Shown piece after piece: positions 7,615-16,444 of a DNA stretch of 64,000 nt. The notes under the pieces were generated by a model. That model was not told the origin of the DNA and made no database searches. It saw nothing but the letters and a program-made list of their open reading frames with translations. This DNA comes from Pseudomonas sp. B20(2017) (GTDB taxonomy: Bacteria > Pseudomonadota > Gammaproteobacteria > Pseudomonadales > Pseudomonadaceae), in NCBI RefSeq assembly GCF_002113125.1, contig NZ_NEJP01000011.1, positions 1 through 64,000 of the forward strand, read 5' to 3'. The translations under genes and the position numbers were made by a program. Numbering within the stretch: the stretch's first letter is position 1; every line of letters starts with the position of its first letter.

Positions 7615-8286
7615 TCAATGCGCTGCCAGTGCCTTCCTTGCCTGCGCCGCTTCCCGTTCCTGCCCGGCCTGGGACAGCGCGTCGGCGGCCTTGAGCCAGC
7701 GCTGTTGATCGACCGCCGCCGGAATCTGCGTCGGTTTCTGGATCAATACCGCCCATCCGCCGGATTTTTCGAGGGCCGACTCGAACGAGCTGAAGCTCAT
7801 CAATTCACGGCGATTCATCCCGGCTCGCAGCAGCACCTTCTGCTTCAAGCGATCGTAGCCGGACAGGATCGCGTAACGCGGCTCCGCCCAAAACGCCGAA
7901 CCCTCGCTGAAACGCACCATCACCGGATACCCGGCCGCCACTTGAGTCAGCAGCGCCGGCAGATTGCTGTCCAGCGGATACACGACCATGCCGTATTCAC
8001 GCGCCAGGCTCTGCAGATTCTGTTGCAACTTGTCCTCGGCGCCCGGTAAATGCAGCGGCTTTTCCAGCAGACCCGGCGTGATCACGATGCCCTGCTGCGA
8101 CAGCAGACTGGCCAGCACCTGCGGCCCGCTTTGATAGGCCTCGCCACGATAGAAAGTGCCGCTGAGTTCGACCCGCTCCGGCAGGCGTTTGACCTCCGGC
8201 GCCACACTGCCCGCACACCCCACCAATGCTGTCACGCAACCGGCCACCAGCAGCGCCGCGCGAATCCGGGAAAATAGCTGCACCAT
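7615..8286 (-). CDS. C39-peptidase-like lipoprotein lacking catalytic residues
   Basis: A 223-residue outer- or inner-membrane lipoprotein with signal peptide and lipobox LVGC (Cys24). The rest resembles the bacteriocin-processing type C39 peptidase fold: FYRGEAYQSGPQVLASLL near 45-62 aligns with the family Q-x-CGP-x2-LA motif, and EPRYAILSGYD near 136-145 aligns with the family HYAVVVGYD. Here the Cys is Ser53 and the His is Arg138, so both nucleophile and base appear lost. It is probably a non-catalytic binding protein. The ATG at 8286 follows AAGAGAG by 5 nt. Function unknown. Confidence 0.75.
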   Translation of the reverse strand: MVQLFSRIRAALLVAGCVTALVGCAGSVAPEVKRLPERVELSGTFYRGEAYQSGPQVLASLLSQQGIVITPGLLEKPLHLPGAEDKLQQNLQSLAREYGMVVYPLDSNLPALLTQVAAGYPVMVRFSEGSAFWAEPRYAILSGYDRLKQKVLLRAGMNRRELMSFSSFESALEKSGGWAVLIQKPTQIPAAVDQQRWLKAADALSQAGQEREAAQARKALAAH

Positions 8287-8517
8287 CGTCACTCTCTTGA
8301 TCAGTTACCGGTCATCGTGTTCCGGCTTGGTCGAAGATCATAGGGCGACGCAACGCTGCGGTATAGCCCAAAGCCGCAGCTCCACCAGCTGGATAGAGCG
8401 AACTGATTGGTCACCACCGACCTTTGGTCAATAGCTTGAAACACACCAGCGACTAGACTGTCATTCAGATAAGAGCCAAAGAGCGAGCGCCCGACGCAGG
8501 GCAAAGAGGAGGCACAG

Positions 8518-8685
8518 ATGAGCCTGACCATGACCATCGTAATGCTGATTGCCGGCTGGCTGGCCGTTGCGGCCGCCATGCTGTGGGGCGTGTTGCGGAT
8601 TTCCCGCCGCCATCACCACCCGGTACAACCTGCACCGACCAGGAAGATCGAGAAACACAGCACCCGTCCCGCCACCGCGCACTGA
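8518..8685 (+). CDS. Small single-pass membrane protein, unknown function
   Basis: A 55-residue reading frame with a very good ribosome-binding site (AAGAGGAGG, 6 nt before ATG). Residues about 5-27 form one hydrophobic helix with two Trp residues. The tail from about 30 is basic and His/Arg-rich (ISRRHHHP onward), which predicts an N-out/C-in inner-membrane peptide by the positive-inside rule. It stands alone between a divergent lipoprotein gene and a terminator. Confidence 0.7.
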   Translation: MSLTMTIVMLIAGWLAVAAAMLWGVLRISRRHHHPVQPAPTRKIEKHSTRPATAH

Positions 8686-8707
8686 TTTTCTGTAGCCGAC
8701 ACAAACA

Positions 8708-8750
8708 AAAAGGCCGCCTGGACTCTCGCGAGTTCAGGCGGCCTTTGGTT
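8708..8750. terminator. Bidirectional terminator between 8685 and terC
   Basis: AAAGGCCGCCTG pairs with CAGGCGGCCTTT around a stem extended by GACTC/GAGTT, with A- and T-rich flanks. It serves the small membrane protein gene on plus and the TerC gene on minus. Confidence 0.88.
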
Positions 8751-8759
8751 TTCCAGCGA

Positions 8760-9509
8760 TTACGCTTCGGCAGTCAATTTCTTCTGCTTGGCGCGGCGCG
8801 ACATCATGTTCAGCACTTCAATCGCAGCCGAGAACGCCATGGCGGCATACACATAACCTTTCGGTACGTGGGCGCCGAAGCCTTCGGCGATCAGCGTCAT
8901 GCCGATCATGATCAGGAAGCCCAGAGCCAGCATCACCACCGTCGGGTTGTCGTTGATGAACTTGGCCAGCGGATCAGCTGCAAACAGCATCACCAGCACC
9001 GATACCACCACCGCAATCACCATGATCGGCAAGTGTTCGGTCATGCCGACAGCCGTAATGATGCTGTCGATCGAGAACACCATGTCCAGCATCAGGATCT
9101 GCCCGATCGCGGCGGCGAAGCCCAGAGTCACCGTCGAGGTAGCGCTCTTCGGATCTTCCGGCGCCGGGTCCATGCTGTGATGGATCTCGGTCGTCGCTTT
9201 CCACACCAAGAACAGACCACCGGCGATCAGGATCATGTCCTTCCAGGAGAACGCCTGGCCCAGGATCTCGATGACCGGCTCGGTCAACTGCACGATGAAG
9301 GCGATGGTGCTCAACAGAGCCAGACGCATGATCAGCGCCATGCCGATGCCCAGGCGACGGGCCTTCTGCCGGTACTGCTCGGGCAGTTTGTTGGTCAGGA
9401 TCGAGATAAAGATCAGGTTATCGATGCCGAGCACGATTTCCATCACTACCAGCGTGGCCAAGGCAATCCAGGCCGTCGGGCTGGAAGCGAGTTCTAACAG
9501 ATATTCCAT
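8760..9509 (-). CDS. TerC family integral membrane protein (YgdQ-like)
   Basis: A 249-residue polytopic membrane protein with about seven hydrophobic segments. The TerC-family acidic membrane motifs are present: EIVLGIDNLIFISIL near 24-38 and LDMVFSIDSIITAVG near 142-156, whose conserved Asp residues suggest metal-ion or proton handling. Members have been linked to manganese or calcium efflux during protein secretion; substrate here is unknown. AGGA stands 7 nt before the ATG. A 29-bp gap separates it from the upstream lipoprotein gene on the same strand. Confidence 0.9.
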   Translation of the reverse strand: MEYLLELASSPTAWIALATLVVMEIVLGIDNLIFISILTNKLPEQYRQKARRLGIGMALIMRLALLSTIAFIVQLTEPVIEILGQAFSWKDMILIAGGLFLVWKATTEIHHSMDPAPEDPKSATSTVTLGFAAAIGQILMLDMVFSIDSIITAVGMTEHLPIMVIAVVVSVLVMLFAADPLAKFINDNPTVVMLALGFLIMIGMTLIAEGFGAHVPKGYVYAAMAFSAAIEVLNMMSRRAKQKKLTAEA

Positions 9510-9538
9510 GGGTCAGTCCTGACTCTGTGTAAGACGGT

Positions 9539-9778
9539 TTAGATTTCCTGGGAGGACGATTCGGATTTTTCTTCGTCGTCTTTCGGTTCTTTCTTGCTGA
9601 TCAGATTGCCGGTGGCATCGCTAAGCGCCTCTTCGGCGGCTTTGTGCGTGTCGTCGATGGCTTGTTTCGCCGCCTCGGCCGCCTGCCCCATCAGTTGTTG
9701 GGCGCTCTTTTCGGCCTGGTCGCAACCGGCCATTACCAGTAAAGACGCGATCAACAACGCTGTAGTTTTTAGTTTCAT
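9539..9778 (-). CDS. Small lipoprotein with helical Ala/Lys-rich body
   Basis: A 79-residue protein with a signal peptide and lipobox LVMAGC (Cys19). The mature part is a single amphipathic Ala/Glu/Lys-rich helix (about 22-56) followed by an acidic Lys/Glu/Ser tail. It probably attaches to the inner face of the outer membrane, since Asp at +2 of the mature lipoprotein is followed by Gln; sorting in Pseudomonas is not simple, so localisation is open. It is immediately upstream of the TerC gene. Confidence 0.8.
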   Translation of the reverse strand: MKLKTTALLIASLLVMAGCDQAEKSAQQLMGQAAEAAKQAIDDTHKAAEEALSDATGNLISKKEPKDDEEKSESSSQEI

Positions 9779-9886
9779 GATGCTTCCCTCGATAGAACAG
9801 ACAGCGCCATACAGACCGGCCGTCGATGGCTGGGCATTCTAGGGAGACAAACACTTCAGGAAAATTCGTATTTTTAGCGGCTATAC

Positions 9887-9901
9887 TTCGATTTATACGA
9901 A
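9887..9901. promoter_or_regulatory. TTCG-N7-CGAA palindrome upstream of nhaR
   Basis: A perfect 15-bp inverted repeat with T-N11-A spacing, the general LysR-box layout, centred 31 bp before the nhaR start codon. It is a candidate NhaR autoregulatory site overlapping the promoter. A half-site TTCGTA occurs at about 9865. Confidence 0.4.
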
Positions 9902-9924
9902 CTGTATTTGACGGACCGAACCCC

Positions 9925-10824
9925 ATGCTCAATTACCGACAACTGCATTACTTCTGGGTGGTGGCCAAGACCGGCAGCATCGTGCGCGCCTGCGAGCAAC
10001 TGAACCTGACGCCGCAAACCATCAGCGGGCAGATTTCCCTGCTCGAACAGACCTATGGCATCGAATTGTTTCAACGGGTCGGTCGCCAGCTTGAACTCAC
10101 CGAAGCCGGACGTCAGGCCCTGCCCTACGCCGAGCAGATGTTCCAGCTCGGCGGTGAACTGGAACTGATGCTGCGCGCCCAGCCCAATGAGCAGCAGATC
10201 CTGTTCCGGGTCGGCGTGGCGGACGTGGTGCCCAAATCCATCGTCTATCGCCTGATCGCGCCGACCATGGAATTGAGCGAACCGCTGCGCATCACCTGCC
10301 GTGAGGACAAACTCGAGCGCCTGCTGGCGGACCTGGCGATTCAGCGCCTGGACCTGGTGATCTCCGACAGCCCCATGCCCTCGCACCTGGACATCAAGGG
10401 CTACAGTCAGAAACTCGGGGAATGCGGGATCAGTTTTTTCGCCACCGCCGAACTGGCAGCGCAATATGGTCAGGATTTCCCGCGCAGTCTGCACGGCGCG
10501 CCGCTGTTGATCCCCGGCGCGGAAACCGTGGTGCGCAGCCGTTTGCAGCGCTGGTTCGCCGAACAGCAGATTCAGCCGAGGATCGTCGGGGAGTTCGATG
10601 ACAGCGCCTTGATGCAGGCGTTCGGTCAGTCCGGCAGCGGGATTTTCATCGGCCCGAGCGTGATTGCCGATGAGGTGAAGCGCCAGTACGGCGTCGAGTT
10701 GATCGGCCAGACCGATGCGGTGAGCGAGTCGTTCTACGCGATCTCGGTGGAGCGCAAGGTCAAGCACCCCGGCATCAAAGCGATTACCGAAGGTGCTCGA
10801 CGCGAGCTGTTTACAGCCTTTTAA
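9925..10824 (+). CDS. nhaR: NhaR, LysR-family transcriptional activator
   Basis: A 299-residue LysR-type regulator. The N-terminal helix-turn-helix covers about 2-60 (MLNYRQLHYFWVVAK, then RACEQLNLTPQTISGQISLLE). The effector-binding domain follows from about 90. The YRQLHYFWVVAKTGSI start is characteristic of NhaR, which responds to Na+ and alkaline pH and in some species controls surface polysaccharide genes. No nhaA lies beside it, so its targets here are unknown. Start chosen at 9925 because the upstream 33 codons do not match the family. Its stop overlaps the convergent MFS gene stop by 4 nt. Confidence 0.88.
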   Translation: MLNYRQLHYFWVVAKTGSIVRACEQLNLTPQTISGQISLLEQTYGIELFQRVGRQLELTEAGRQALPYAEQMFQLGGELELMLRAQPNEQQILFRVGVADVVPKSIVYRLIAPTMELSEPLRITCREDKLERLLADLAIQRLDLVISDSPMPSHLDIKGYSQKLGECGISFFATAELAAQYGQDFPRSLHGAPLLIPGAETVVRSRLQRWFAEQQIQPRIVGEFDDSALMQAFGQSGSGIFIGPSVIADEVKRQYGVELIGQTDAVSESFYAISVERKVKHPGIKAITEGARRELFTAF

Positions 10825-11981
10825 GCCGGCGCGCAGACCTCGCGCGGCTTGAGCACCATCAACACCATGGCGAGGAAAATCGACAGCAGGATGAACCCGG
10901 CGGCGGCGAAACCCACAAAGCCCAGGCCGGCGCTGTCGATCACTCGACCGCCAATGATCGCGCCCAGACCAATTCCCAGGTTGGCCCCGGCGATGTTCAG
11001 CGACGCGGCGAAGGCCGGCGCTTCAGGAGCCGCTTTCATCAAGCGCACGTGGCTGACCAGAAACAGCGCCGCCTGCGTCACGCCCCAGATGCCCATCGCC
11101 GCCGCCAGACCCAGCGACGAATTGATGTTCGGCACCAGCGCCACCATCCCCGGAATCATGAACGCGCAGAACATCACCGAAGCCATCAGCGGATGACGAT
11201 CCACCGCACGACCGCCCAGCGAGTTGCCGATCAGACCGACCGCGCCGAAGCCCATCAGGCACCAGCCGACCACGGTGCCATTGAAGCCAGCCAGACGTTC
11301 AAGGATGTCCGCCAGATAGGTGTAGGCGGTGAACATGCCGCTGAACACCAGAATCGACAACAGCACATGGCCCAGCATCAGCGGGCTGCGCAGGATCTTG
11401 AACTGCGAAGCGAAACTGACCTGATGCTGGTGCAGGCTGGTTTTCGGCAGGTAGACAAACAGCAGCAACGCCTTGGCGAACGCGATCACCGCCAAAATGG
11501 CGAACGCACTGCGCCAGCCGAACGCATCGGAAATCAGCGTGCCGACCGGAATCCCGAACACGGTGGCGCAGACGATGCCGAAGCCGATCTTGGCGATCGC
11601 GCGACCGGCGAAGTCCGGGCCGACGATATCCACCGCCGTTTCACTGGCCAACGCCCAGAACACCGGCAGCCCCAATGCCGGGATCAACCGGGCAATCGCC
11701 ATGACCCAGATGTTCGGCGCCAATGCCGCCACGGTATTGGCCAGACCGAACATGATCAGGATGGTGATGAACAGTTTGCGGCGCTCGAAGCGGGCGAAAT
11801 ATGCCGTCAAGAAAGGACCGAACATGGCCACGGTGAAAGCGAATAGAGTCACCAGCAACCCGGCCTGCGGGATGGTGACGGCCAGGTCGCGGGCAATCGC
11901 CGGCAGCAGACCGACAATGACGAACTCCGTAGTCAGCACCGTGAATCCGGCGGCGGACAACAGAAGGATGGGCAACAGCAT
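10821..11981 (-). CDS. MFS transporter, DHA1-type efflux permease
   Basis: A 386-residue permease with 12 predicted transmembrane helices, starting MLLPILLLSAAGFTVLTTEF, the N-terminus typical of AraJ/YdhP-like drug:H+ antiporters. Motif A-like ARFERRKLF follows helix 2 and the GxxxG-rich motif C region (FGIPVGTLISDAFGWR) ends helix 5. GGAG lies about 6 nt before the chosen ATG; the longer reading frame adds 37 residues with no family support. Substrate unknown. Convergent with nhaR, with overlapping stop codons. Confidence 0.85.
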   Translation of the reverse strand: MLLPILLLSAAGFTVLTTEFVIVGLLPAIARDLAVTIPQAGLLVTLFAFTVAMFGPFLTAYFARFERRKLFITILIMFGLANTVAALAPNIWVMAIARLIPALGLPVFWALASETAVDIVGPDFAGRAIAKIGFGIVCATVFGIPVGTLISDAFGWRSAFAILAVIAFAKALLLFVYLPKTSLHQHQVSFASQFKILRSPLMLGHVLLSILVFSGMFTAYTYLADILERLAGFNGTVVGWCLMGFGAVGLIGNSLGGRAVDRHPLMASVMFCAFMIPGMVALVPNINSSLGLAAAMGIWGVTQAALFLVSHVRLMKAAPEAPAFAASLNIAGANLGIGLGAIIGGRVIDSAGLGFVGFAAAGFILLSIFLAMVLMVLKPREVCAPA

Positions 11982-12317
11982 GAGGAACTCCAGCAAAACG
12001 ACGACACCAGCGCTGACCCGAAGGCCCGCTGGCAGAACTTGAAAATAAGGATGCGCAATCTTAACAGAGTGTTTCCCGAGTGACTTGCACAAACCTGTCT
12101 AAGTTGCAGAGGGTTCCGGTGGCAGATCGTCACATGCCTGAAGGAATCGGACGACGCTGTGATAAAGTCCGCGCCCTGCGAAACGTACACCCTGTTCAAC
12201 CACCCGTTTAACGGCGTGGCTGGCGCGTCAGTCCTTTTGGTTCGTGTCTGTGGCCTGCCCCGATTCAACGCCCGGATTGCGCAACCTTGCACCCTATAAA
12301 AAACAGAGATGCCGTTC

Positions 12318-13550
12318 ATGACCGCTTCATCCCCTTCTCTATTGCAACGTCTTAAAAGCCTCAGCCTGGTGACCCAGATCCTGATCGGCCTGATTGCCGG
12401 CATCGCGCTCGCGCTGTTCGCGCCGGAAGCGGCCAAAGCCACGGCCTTCATCGGCAAGGTGTTCGTCTCGGCGTTGAAGGCCGTGGCACCGATCCTGGTG
12501 TTCGTGCTGGTCATGGCGTCGATTGCCAACCACAAGCACGGCCAGGAAACCCACATCCGGCCGATCCTGTTCCTGTATCTGCTGGGCACCTTCGCCGCTG
12601 CCGTGGTCGCGGTGATTGCCAGCATGATGTTCCCGTCGCATCTGGTGCTGTCCACCGACAACATCGCGGTAAGCGCGCCGGGCGGCATCAGTGAAGTGCT
12701 GCAAAGCCTGTTGTTGAGCGTGGTCGACAACCCGGTGAGCGCACTGATGAACGCCAATTTCATCGGCATTCTGGCCTGGGCCATCGGCATGGGCGTGGCG
12801 ATCCGGCACGCCGGCGACACCACCCGCGAAGTGCTGGGGGATCTGTCCAACGGCGTGACGGTGATTGTTCGGGTGGTCATCCGTTTCGCACCGCTGGGTA
12901 TTTTTGGCCTGGTGGCATCGACCCTGGCCACCTCCGGGTTTGGAGCATTGATCGGTTATGCGCATCTGCTGGCAGTGCTGCTCGGCTGCATGCTGTTCGT
13001 GGCGCTGGTGATGAATCCGCTGATTGTGTTCTGGAAGCTGCGTCGCAACCCTTACCCACTGACACTCCAGTGCCTGCGCGAAAGCGGCATCACCGCATTC
13101 TTCACCCGCAGCTCGGCGGCGAACATTCCGGTCAACCTGGAATTGAGCAAGCGCCTGGGCCTGCATGAAGACACCTACTCGGTATCGATCCCGCTCGGCG
13201 CCACCATCAACATGGCCGGCGCGGCGATCACCATCACCGTGCTGTCCCTCGCTGCCGTGCACACCCTGGGCATTGCCGTGGACATCCCGACCGCGATCCT
13301 GCTCAGCGTCGTCGCCGCGATCTGCGCCTGCGGTGCCTCGGGCGTGGCCGGTGGCTCGCTGCTGTTGATCCCGCTGGCGTGCAGCCTGTTCGGCATCCCG
13401 AGCGAAATCGCCATGCAGGTGGTGGCGGTCGGTTTCATCATCGGTGTGCTGCAGGACTCGGCCGAAACGGCGCTGAATTCCTCCACCGACGTGCTGTTCA
13501 CCGCCGCTGCGTGCCTGGGCGAAGAGCAAAAAAACCAGCGTCCGGCGTAA
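12318..13550 (+). CDS. sstT: SstT, sodium:serine/threonine symporter
   Basis: A 410-residue inner-membrane carrier of the dicarboxylate/amino acid:cation symporter family. Eight or nine hydrophobic segments are visible, with the serine-rich reentrant loop FFTRSSAANIPVNLE (about 258-272), the TINMAGAAI motif and the LQDSAETALNSSTDVLF C-terminal segment, all typical of SstT. AGAG stands 9 nt before the ATG at 12318. An ATG 9 bp upstream directly abuts AGAG and is less plausible. Monocistronic, ending in a strong terminator. Confidence 0.92.
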   Translation: MTASSPSLLQRLKSLSLVTQILIGLIAGIALALFAPEAAKATAFIGKVFVSALKAVAPILVFVLVMASIANHKHGQETHIRPILFLYLLGTFAAAVVAVIASMMFPSHLVLSTDNIAVSAPGGISEVLQSLLLSVVDNPVSALMNANFIGILAWAIGMGVAIRHAGDTTREVLGDLSNGVTVIVRVVIRFAPLGIFGLVASTLATSGFGALIGYAHLLAVLLGCMLFVALVMNPLIVFWKLRRNPYPLTLQCLRESGITAFFTRSSAANIPVNLELSKRLGLHEDTYSVSIPLGATINMAGAAITITVLSLAAVHTLGIAVDIPTAILLSVVAAICACGASGVAGGSLLLIPLACSLFGIPSEIAMQVVAVGFIIGVLQDSAETALNSSTDVLFTAAACLGEEQKNQRPA

Positions 13551-13561
13551 AAAACCGGCGC

Positions 13562-13606
13562 AACAAAAAGCCCGCCAAGGCGCAAACCTTGGCGGGCTTT
13601 TTGTTG
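13562..13606. terminator. Bidirectional terminator after sstT
   Basis: A 19-bp perfect inverted repeat (AACAAAAAGCCCGCCAAGG and its complement) with a 7-nt loop. It ends sstT on plus and the DUF1993 gene on minus, both stops lying within 15 bp. Confidence 0.92.
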
Positions 13607-13614
13607 CAGAACGT

Positions 13615-14124
13615 TTAGAACGCGCCCATGTAATCGCGCTTACCGACTTCCACACCGTTGTGACGCAGCAGTGCGTAGGTGGTGGTGACGTGGAAGAAGA
13701 ACTGCGGCAGGCCGTAGCTCAGCAGGTAAGCCTGGCCACTGAAGCGCTTCTCTTTCGGCGTGCCTGGACGAGTCACGATCTCGATGCCTTCCTTGCCATT
13801 GATCTGCTCTGGCTTGATCTCGCCAATGAAGGCCAGAACCTTGGCGATCAGCGCTTGCAGCTCGGCGAAGGTGGTTTCGGTGTCGTCATATTTCGGGATT
13901 TCGATTTCGGCCAGACGCGAGGACACGCCTTTGGCGAAGTCCACAGCGATCTGCACCTGACGCACCAGCGGGAACATGTCCGGGTAAAGACGCGCTTGCA
14001 GGAAGGCGTTCGGGTCGATGTTTTTCTCGGTGGCGTGGGCTTCAGCCTTTTTCAGCACATCGCTCACGGCGTTGAGCATTTGTTGGAAAACCGGGACGGA
14101 TGCGGCGTACAGGGAAATGGTCAT
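13615..14124 (-). CDS. DUF1993 family protein
   Basis: A 169-residue soluble protein starting MTISLYAASVPVFQQML, matching the DUF1993 family, a DinB/four-helix-bundle-like fold. The FFFHVTTTYALLRHNGVEVGK(R)DYMG end is a family hallmark. No signal peptide. The biochemical role of the family is unknown; related folds bind metal through His residues. It stands alone on the minus strand, divergent from yceH. Confidence 0.88.
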   Translation of the reverse strand: MTISLYAASVPVFQQMLNAVSDVLKKAEAHATEKNIDPNAFLQARLYPDMFPLVRQVQIAVDFAKGVSSRLAEIEIPKYDDTETTFAELQALIAKVLAFIGEIKPEQINGKEGIEIVTRPGTPKEKRFSGQAYLLSYGLPQFFFHVTTTYALLRHNGVEVGKRDYMGAF

Positions 14125-14250
14125 GGCAGTCTCACGTGGTGGCTGGGTGAATCGTGGGGGCGATTATAGCCATGCTCGCACGGCGGCGCGGCTTGTCTTT
14201 TATCCAGCAAGGATTAGGCTAGGCGCCTTCGACTGCAGAGGGAACGCGCG

Positions 14251-14901
14251 ATGACCACAGAATTTGAAACCCGCTCCGACGAACCACGGCTCAACGCCAT
14301 GGAAATCCGCATTCTGGGCTCGTTGATCGAGAAACAGGCCACCAGCCCGGAAACCTACCCGTTGACCCTCAACGCGCTGGTACTGGCCTGCAATCAGAAA
14401 ACCAGCCGGGAACCGGTCATGAACCTGACCCAGGGCCAGGTCGGCCAGAGCCTGCGCGCCCTCGAAAGCCGCGGCTTTGCCAAGCTGGTGATGGGCAGTC
14501 GCGCCGACCGCTGGGAGCACAAGGTCGACAAGGCGCTGGAGCTGGTGCCGGCGCAGTTGATCCTGACCGGGTTGATGTTCCTGCGCGGCCCGCAGACCGT
14601 CAACGAACTGCTGACCCGCAGCGGTCGCATGCATGAGTTCGAAGATGCGGAACAAGTGGTGCATCAGCTGGAACGCCTGATCGCACGGGAACTGGCGGTG
14701 TTGATTCCGCGTCAGGCCGGCCAGCGCGAAGATCGCTACACCCACGCGCTGGGCGATCCGGCGGACATTGAGGCGATTATCGCGGCGCGGCAGAACCCGA
14801 GTGATCGCGGGGCTGCCAGCGGCGTGTCAGTGGAGCGCATCGAAGAGCTGGAAGCGCGGATTGCGGCGCTGGAAGAGCGTCTGGCCCGCCTCGAAGAATA
14901 A
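14251..14901 (+). CDS. YceH family protein (DUF480)
   Basis: A 216-residue cytoplasmic protein with two winged-helix domains typical of DUF480 (LNAMEIRILGSLIEKQATSPE at the start, then TSREPVMNLTQGQVGQSL). The C-terminal 28 residues form a short coiled coil (ERIEELEARIAALEERL). The winged helices suggest nucleic-acid or protein binding, but the family's function is not established. Stands alone; the convergent cupin gene ends 16 bp later. Confidence 0.9.
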   Translation: MTTEFETRSDEPRLNAMEIRILGSLIEKQATSPETYPLTLNALVLACNQKTSREPVMNLTQGQVGQSLRALESRGFAKLVMGSRADRWEHKVDKALELVPAQLILTGLMFLRGPQTVNELLTRSGRMHEFEDAEQVVHQLERLIARELAVLIPRQAGQREDRYTHALGDPADIEAIIAARQNPSDRGAASGVSVERIEELEARIAALEERLARLEE

Positions 14902-14917
14902 GCGCATCGGGGCGGCG

Positions 14918-15436
14918 TTATTCGCCGTCCCAGTAATCCACCCCGTCCGCCTGCCGCGCCACCGCGACGAATCCCGAGGCATTACCTTCGGCATCGATGC
15001 TGAAGTTGTCCATCACCGCGTATTTGTTCGAGTCCGGGTACTCGCAGATTTCCGGTTGTTGCTGGGTGCTGACTGCCAGATAGCGCAGTTCCGCAGCACT
15101 GGTGTTGATGATCTGATGCGCCGCTTCCGGGCCGCCCGGTGGGCAGGCAATCACGTCGCCGGCGCGGATCGGGAAACGTTCGGCGCCCAAGCGCACCTCC
15201 CCTTCCCCGGCCACCACGTAGAACATTTCCTCATTGACCCGATGACTGTGAAACGGACTGCCGCGCATGCCCGGCGGCAGCGCATAAAGTCGATAACCCA
15301 GCTTCTGTGCACCCAGTTGCTGGCCGACCCGGGCCAAACGCTGGTGATAGCGCCCGGCGGTTTCACCCTCGGGGGCCAGGGCTTCGGGAAGCGGTTCGAG
15401 TTCGACGTCATTCAGGTTGAGAATGGGCGGATGCAT
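14918..15436 (-). CDS. Cupin domain protein
   Basis: A 172-residue protein with one cupin barrel: PPGMRGSPFHSHRVNEEMFYVVAGEGEVRLG holds the first metal motif (His-x-His plus Glu), and the second (PPGGPEAAHQIIN) supplies the last His. A mononuclear metal site is therefore likely. Several cupins of this layout act as sugar-nucleotide or small-acid isomerases or dioxygenases; I cannot assign a substrate. The ATG at 15436 begins MHPPILNLNDVE; the longer frame upstream runs into the REP element. Confidence 0.83.
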   Translation of the reverse strand: MHPPILNLNDVELEPLPEALAPEGETAGRYHQRLARVGQQLGAQKLGYRLYALPPGMRGSPFHSHRVNEEMFYVVAGEGEVRLGAERFPIRAGDVIACPPGGPEAAHQIINTSAAELRYLAVSTQQQPEICEYPDSNKYAVMDNFSIDAEGNASGFVAVARQADGVDYWDGE

Positions 15437-15526
15437 GCAGGCCTCGGCTCTTTTGTGATGGGCAAGTCTGTGCTTGCTGATCCGGCAGTATAGGCAAACT
15501 GTTCGGATCAAAAACCATGTCGCGGC

Positions 15527-15592
15527 CTTCGCGAGCAAGCTCGCTCCCACATTGAAATGCATTTCCACTGTGGGAGCGAGCTTGCTCGCGAA
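15527..15592. repeat. Paired REP elements (BIME)
   Basis: GCGAGCAAGCTCGCTCCCAC (15530-15549) faces its inverted copy (15571-15590) across a short spacer containing ATTTCCACTG. It is the most common Pseudomonas REP type and lies between two minus-strand genes. Confidence 0.9.
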
Positions 15593-15625
15593 AAAGACCG
15601 ATCAGGCACCGCCTCTCCAAGCCTT

Positions 15626-16444
15626 TTAGCTACGGGCAAACGCCACCGCCGCATCGAACTGCTCGACCGTCGGCCGCACGCCGGTGTACAGCACGAACTG
15701 CTCCAGCGCCTGAATCGCGATCACTTCCAGCCCGGTGATCACCTTTTTACCTTCGGCACGACCGCGCACGATCAGCGGGGTTTCCGAGGGGATCGCTACC
15801 ACATCGAACACAGTGTCTGCAGACTTGATCACATCCACTTCAAAAGAAAGCTGACCCGCCTCCGGGCCGCCGTCCATGCCCACCGGGGTGACGTTGACCA
15901 GCATCTGCGGACGCTCATCGCCCAGTTCTGCCTGCCAGCGATAACCCAGAGAATCCGCCAGCGCACGGCCGGCGCGCTCATTGCGGGCCACGATCAAACC
16001 GTTTTTGTAACCGCCATCGCGCAAGGCACTGGCCACCGCCTTGGCCATGCCGCCGCTGCCGCGCAGGGCGAAAGTCGTGTCCTTCGGCACCGCGTGAGTT
16101 TCCAGCAACTGGACGATGGCAATGTAATCGGTGTTGTAGGCCTTGAGATGGCCGTTGGTGTTGACGATGGTGTTGATCGACTGGATCGCTGCCGCCGAAG
16201 CATCCAGTTCATCGACCAGCGCAATGCTCGCTTCCTTGAACGGCATCGACACCCCGCAACCGCGAATCCCCAGCGCGCGGATCCCGCCGACCGCTCCGGT
16301 CAGGTCCTGGCTGCTGAACGCCTTGTAATAGAAATTCAGGCCCAGTTGTTCATACAAATGGTTATGAAAACGCAGACCGAAATTCCCGGGACGCCCAGAC
16401 AGGGACATGCACAGTTGGGTGTCTTTGTTGGGGTTCATCTGCAT
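15626..16444 (-). CDS. Shikimate 5-dehydrogenase-like protein
   Basis: A 272-residue member of the AroE/YdiB superfamily. An N-terminal catalytic domain holds CMSLSGRPGNFGLRFHN and the Lys-containing GVSMPFKE motif (family VTxPxK). The Rossmann domain follows with LRGSGGMAKAVASAL. The substrate-binding Asn of INTIVN is kept. It lacks the N-terminal GNPIxHSxSP of housekeeping AroE, so it is a paralogue, possibly acting on quinate or another shikimate-like compound. AAGGAG stands 6 nt before the ATG at 16444. Single gene. Confidence 0.8.
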   Translation of the reverse strand: MQMNPNKDTQLCMSLSGRPGNFGLRFHNHLYEQLGLNFYYKAFSSQDLTGAVGGIRALGIRGCGVSMPFKEASIALVDELDASAAAIQSINTIVNTNGHLKAYNTDYIAIVQLLETHAVPKDTTFALRGSGGMAKAVASALRDGGYKNGLIVARNERAGRALADSLGYRWQAELGDERPQMLVNVTPVGMDGGPEAGQLSFEVDVIKSADTVFDVVAIPSETPLIVRGRAEGKKVITGLEVIAIQALEQFVLYTGVRPTVEQFDAAVAFARS

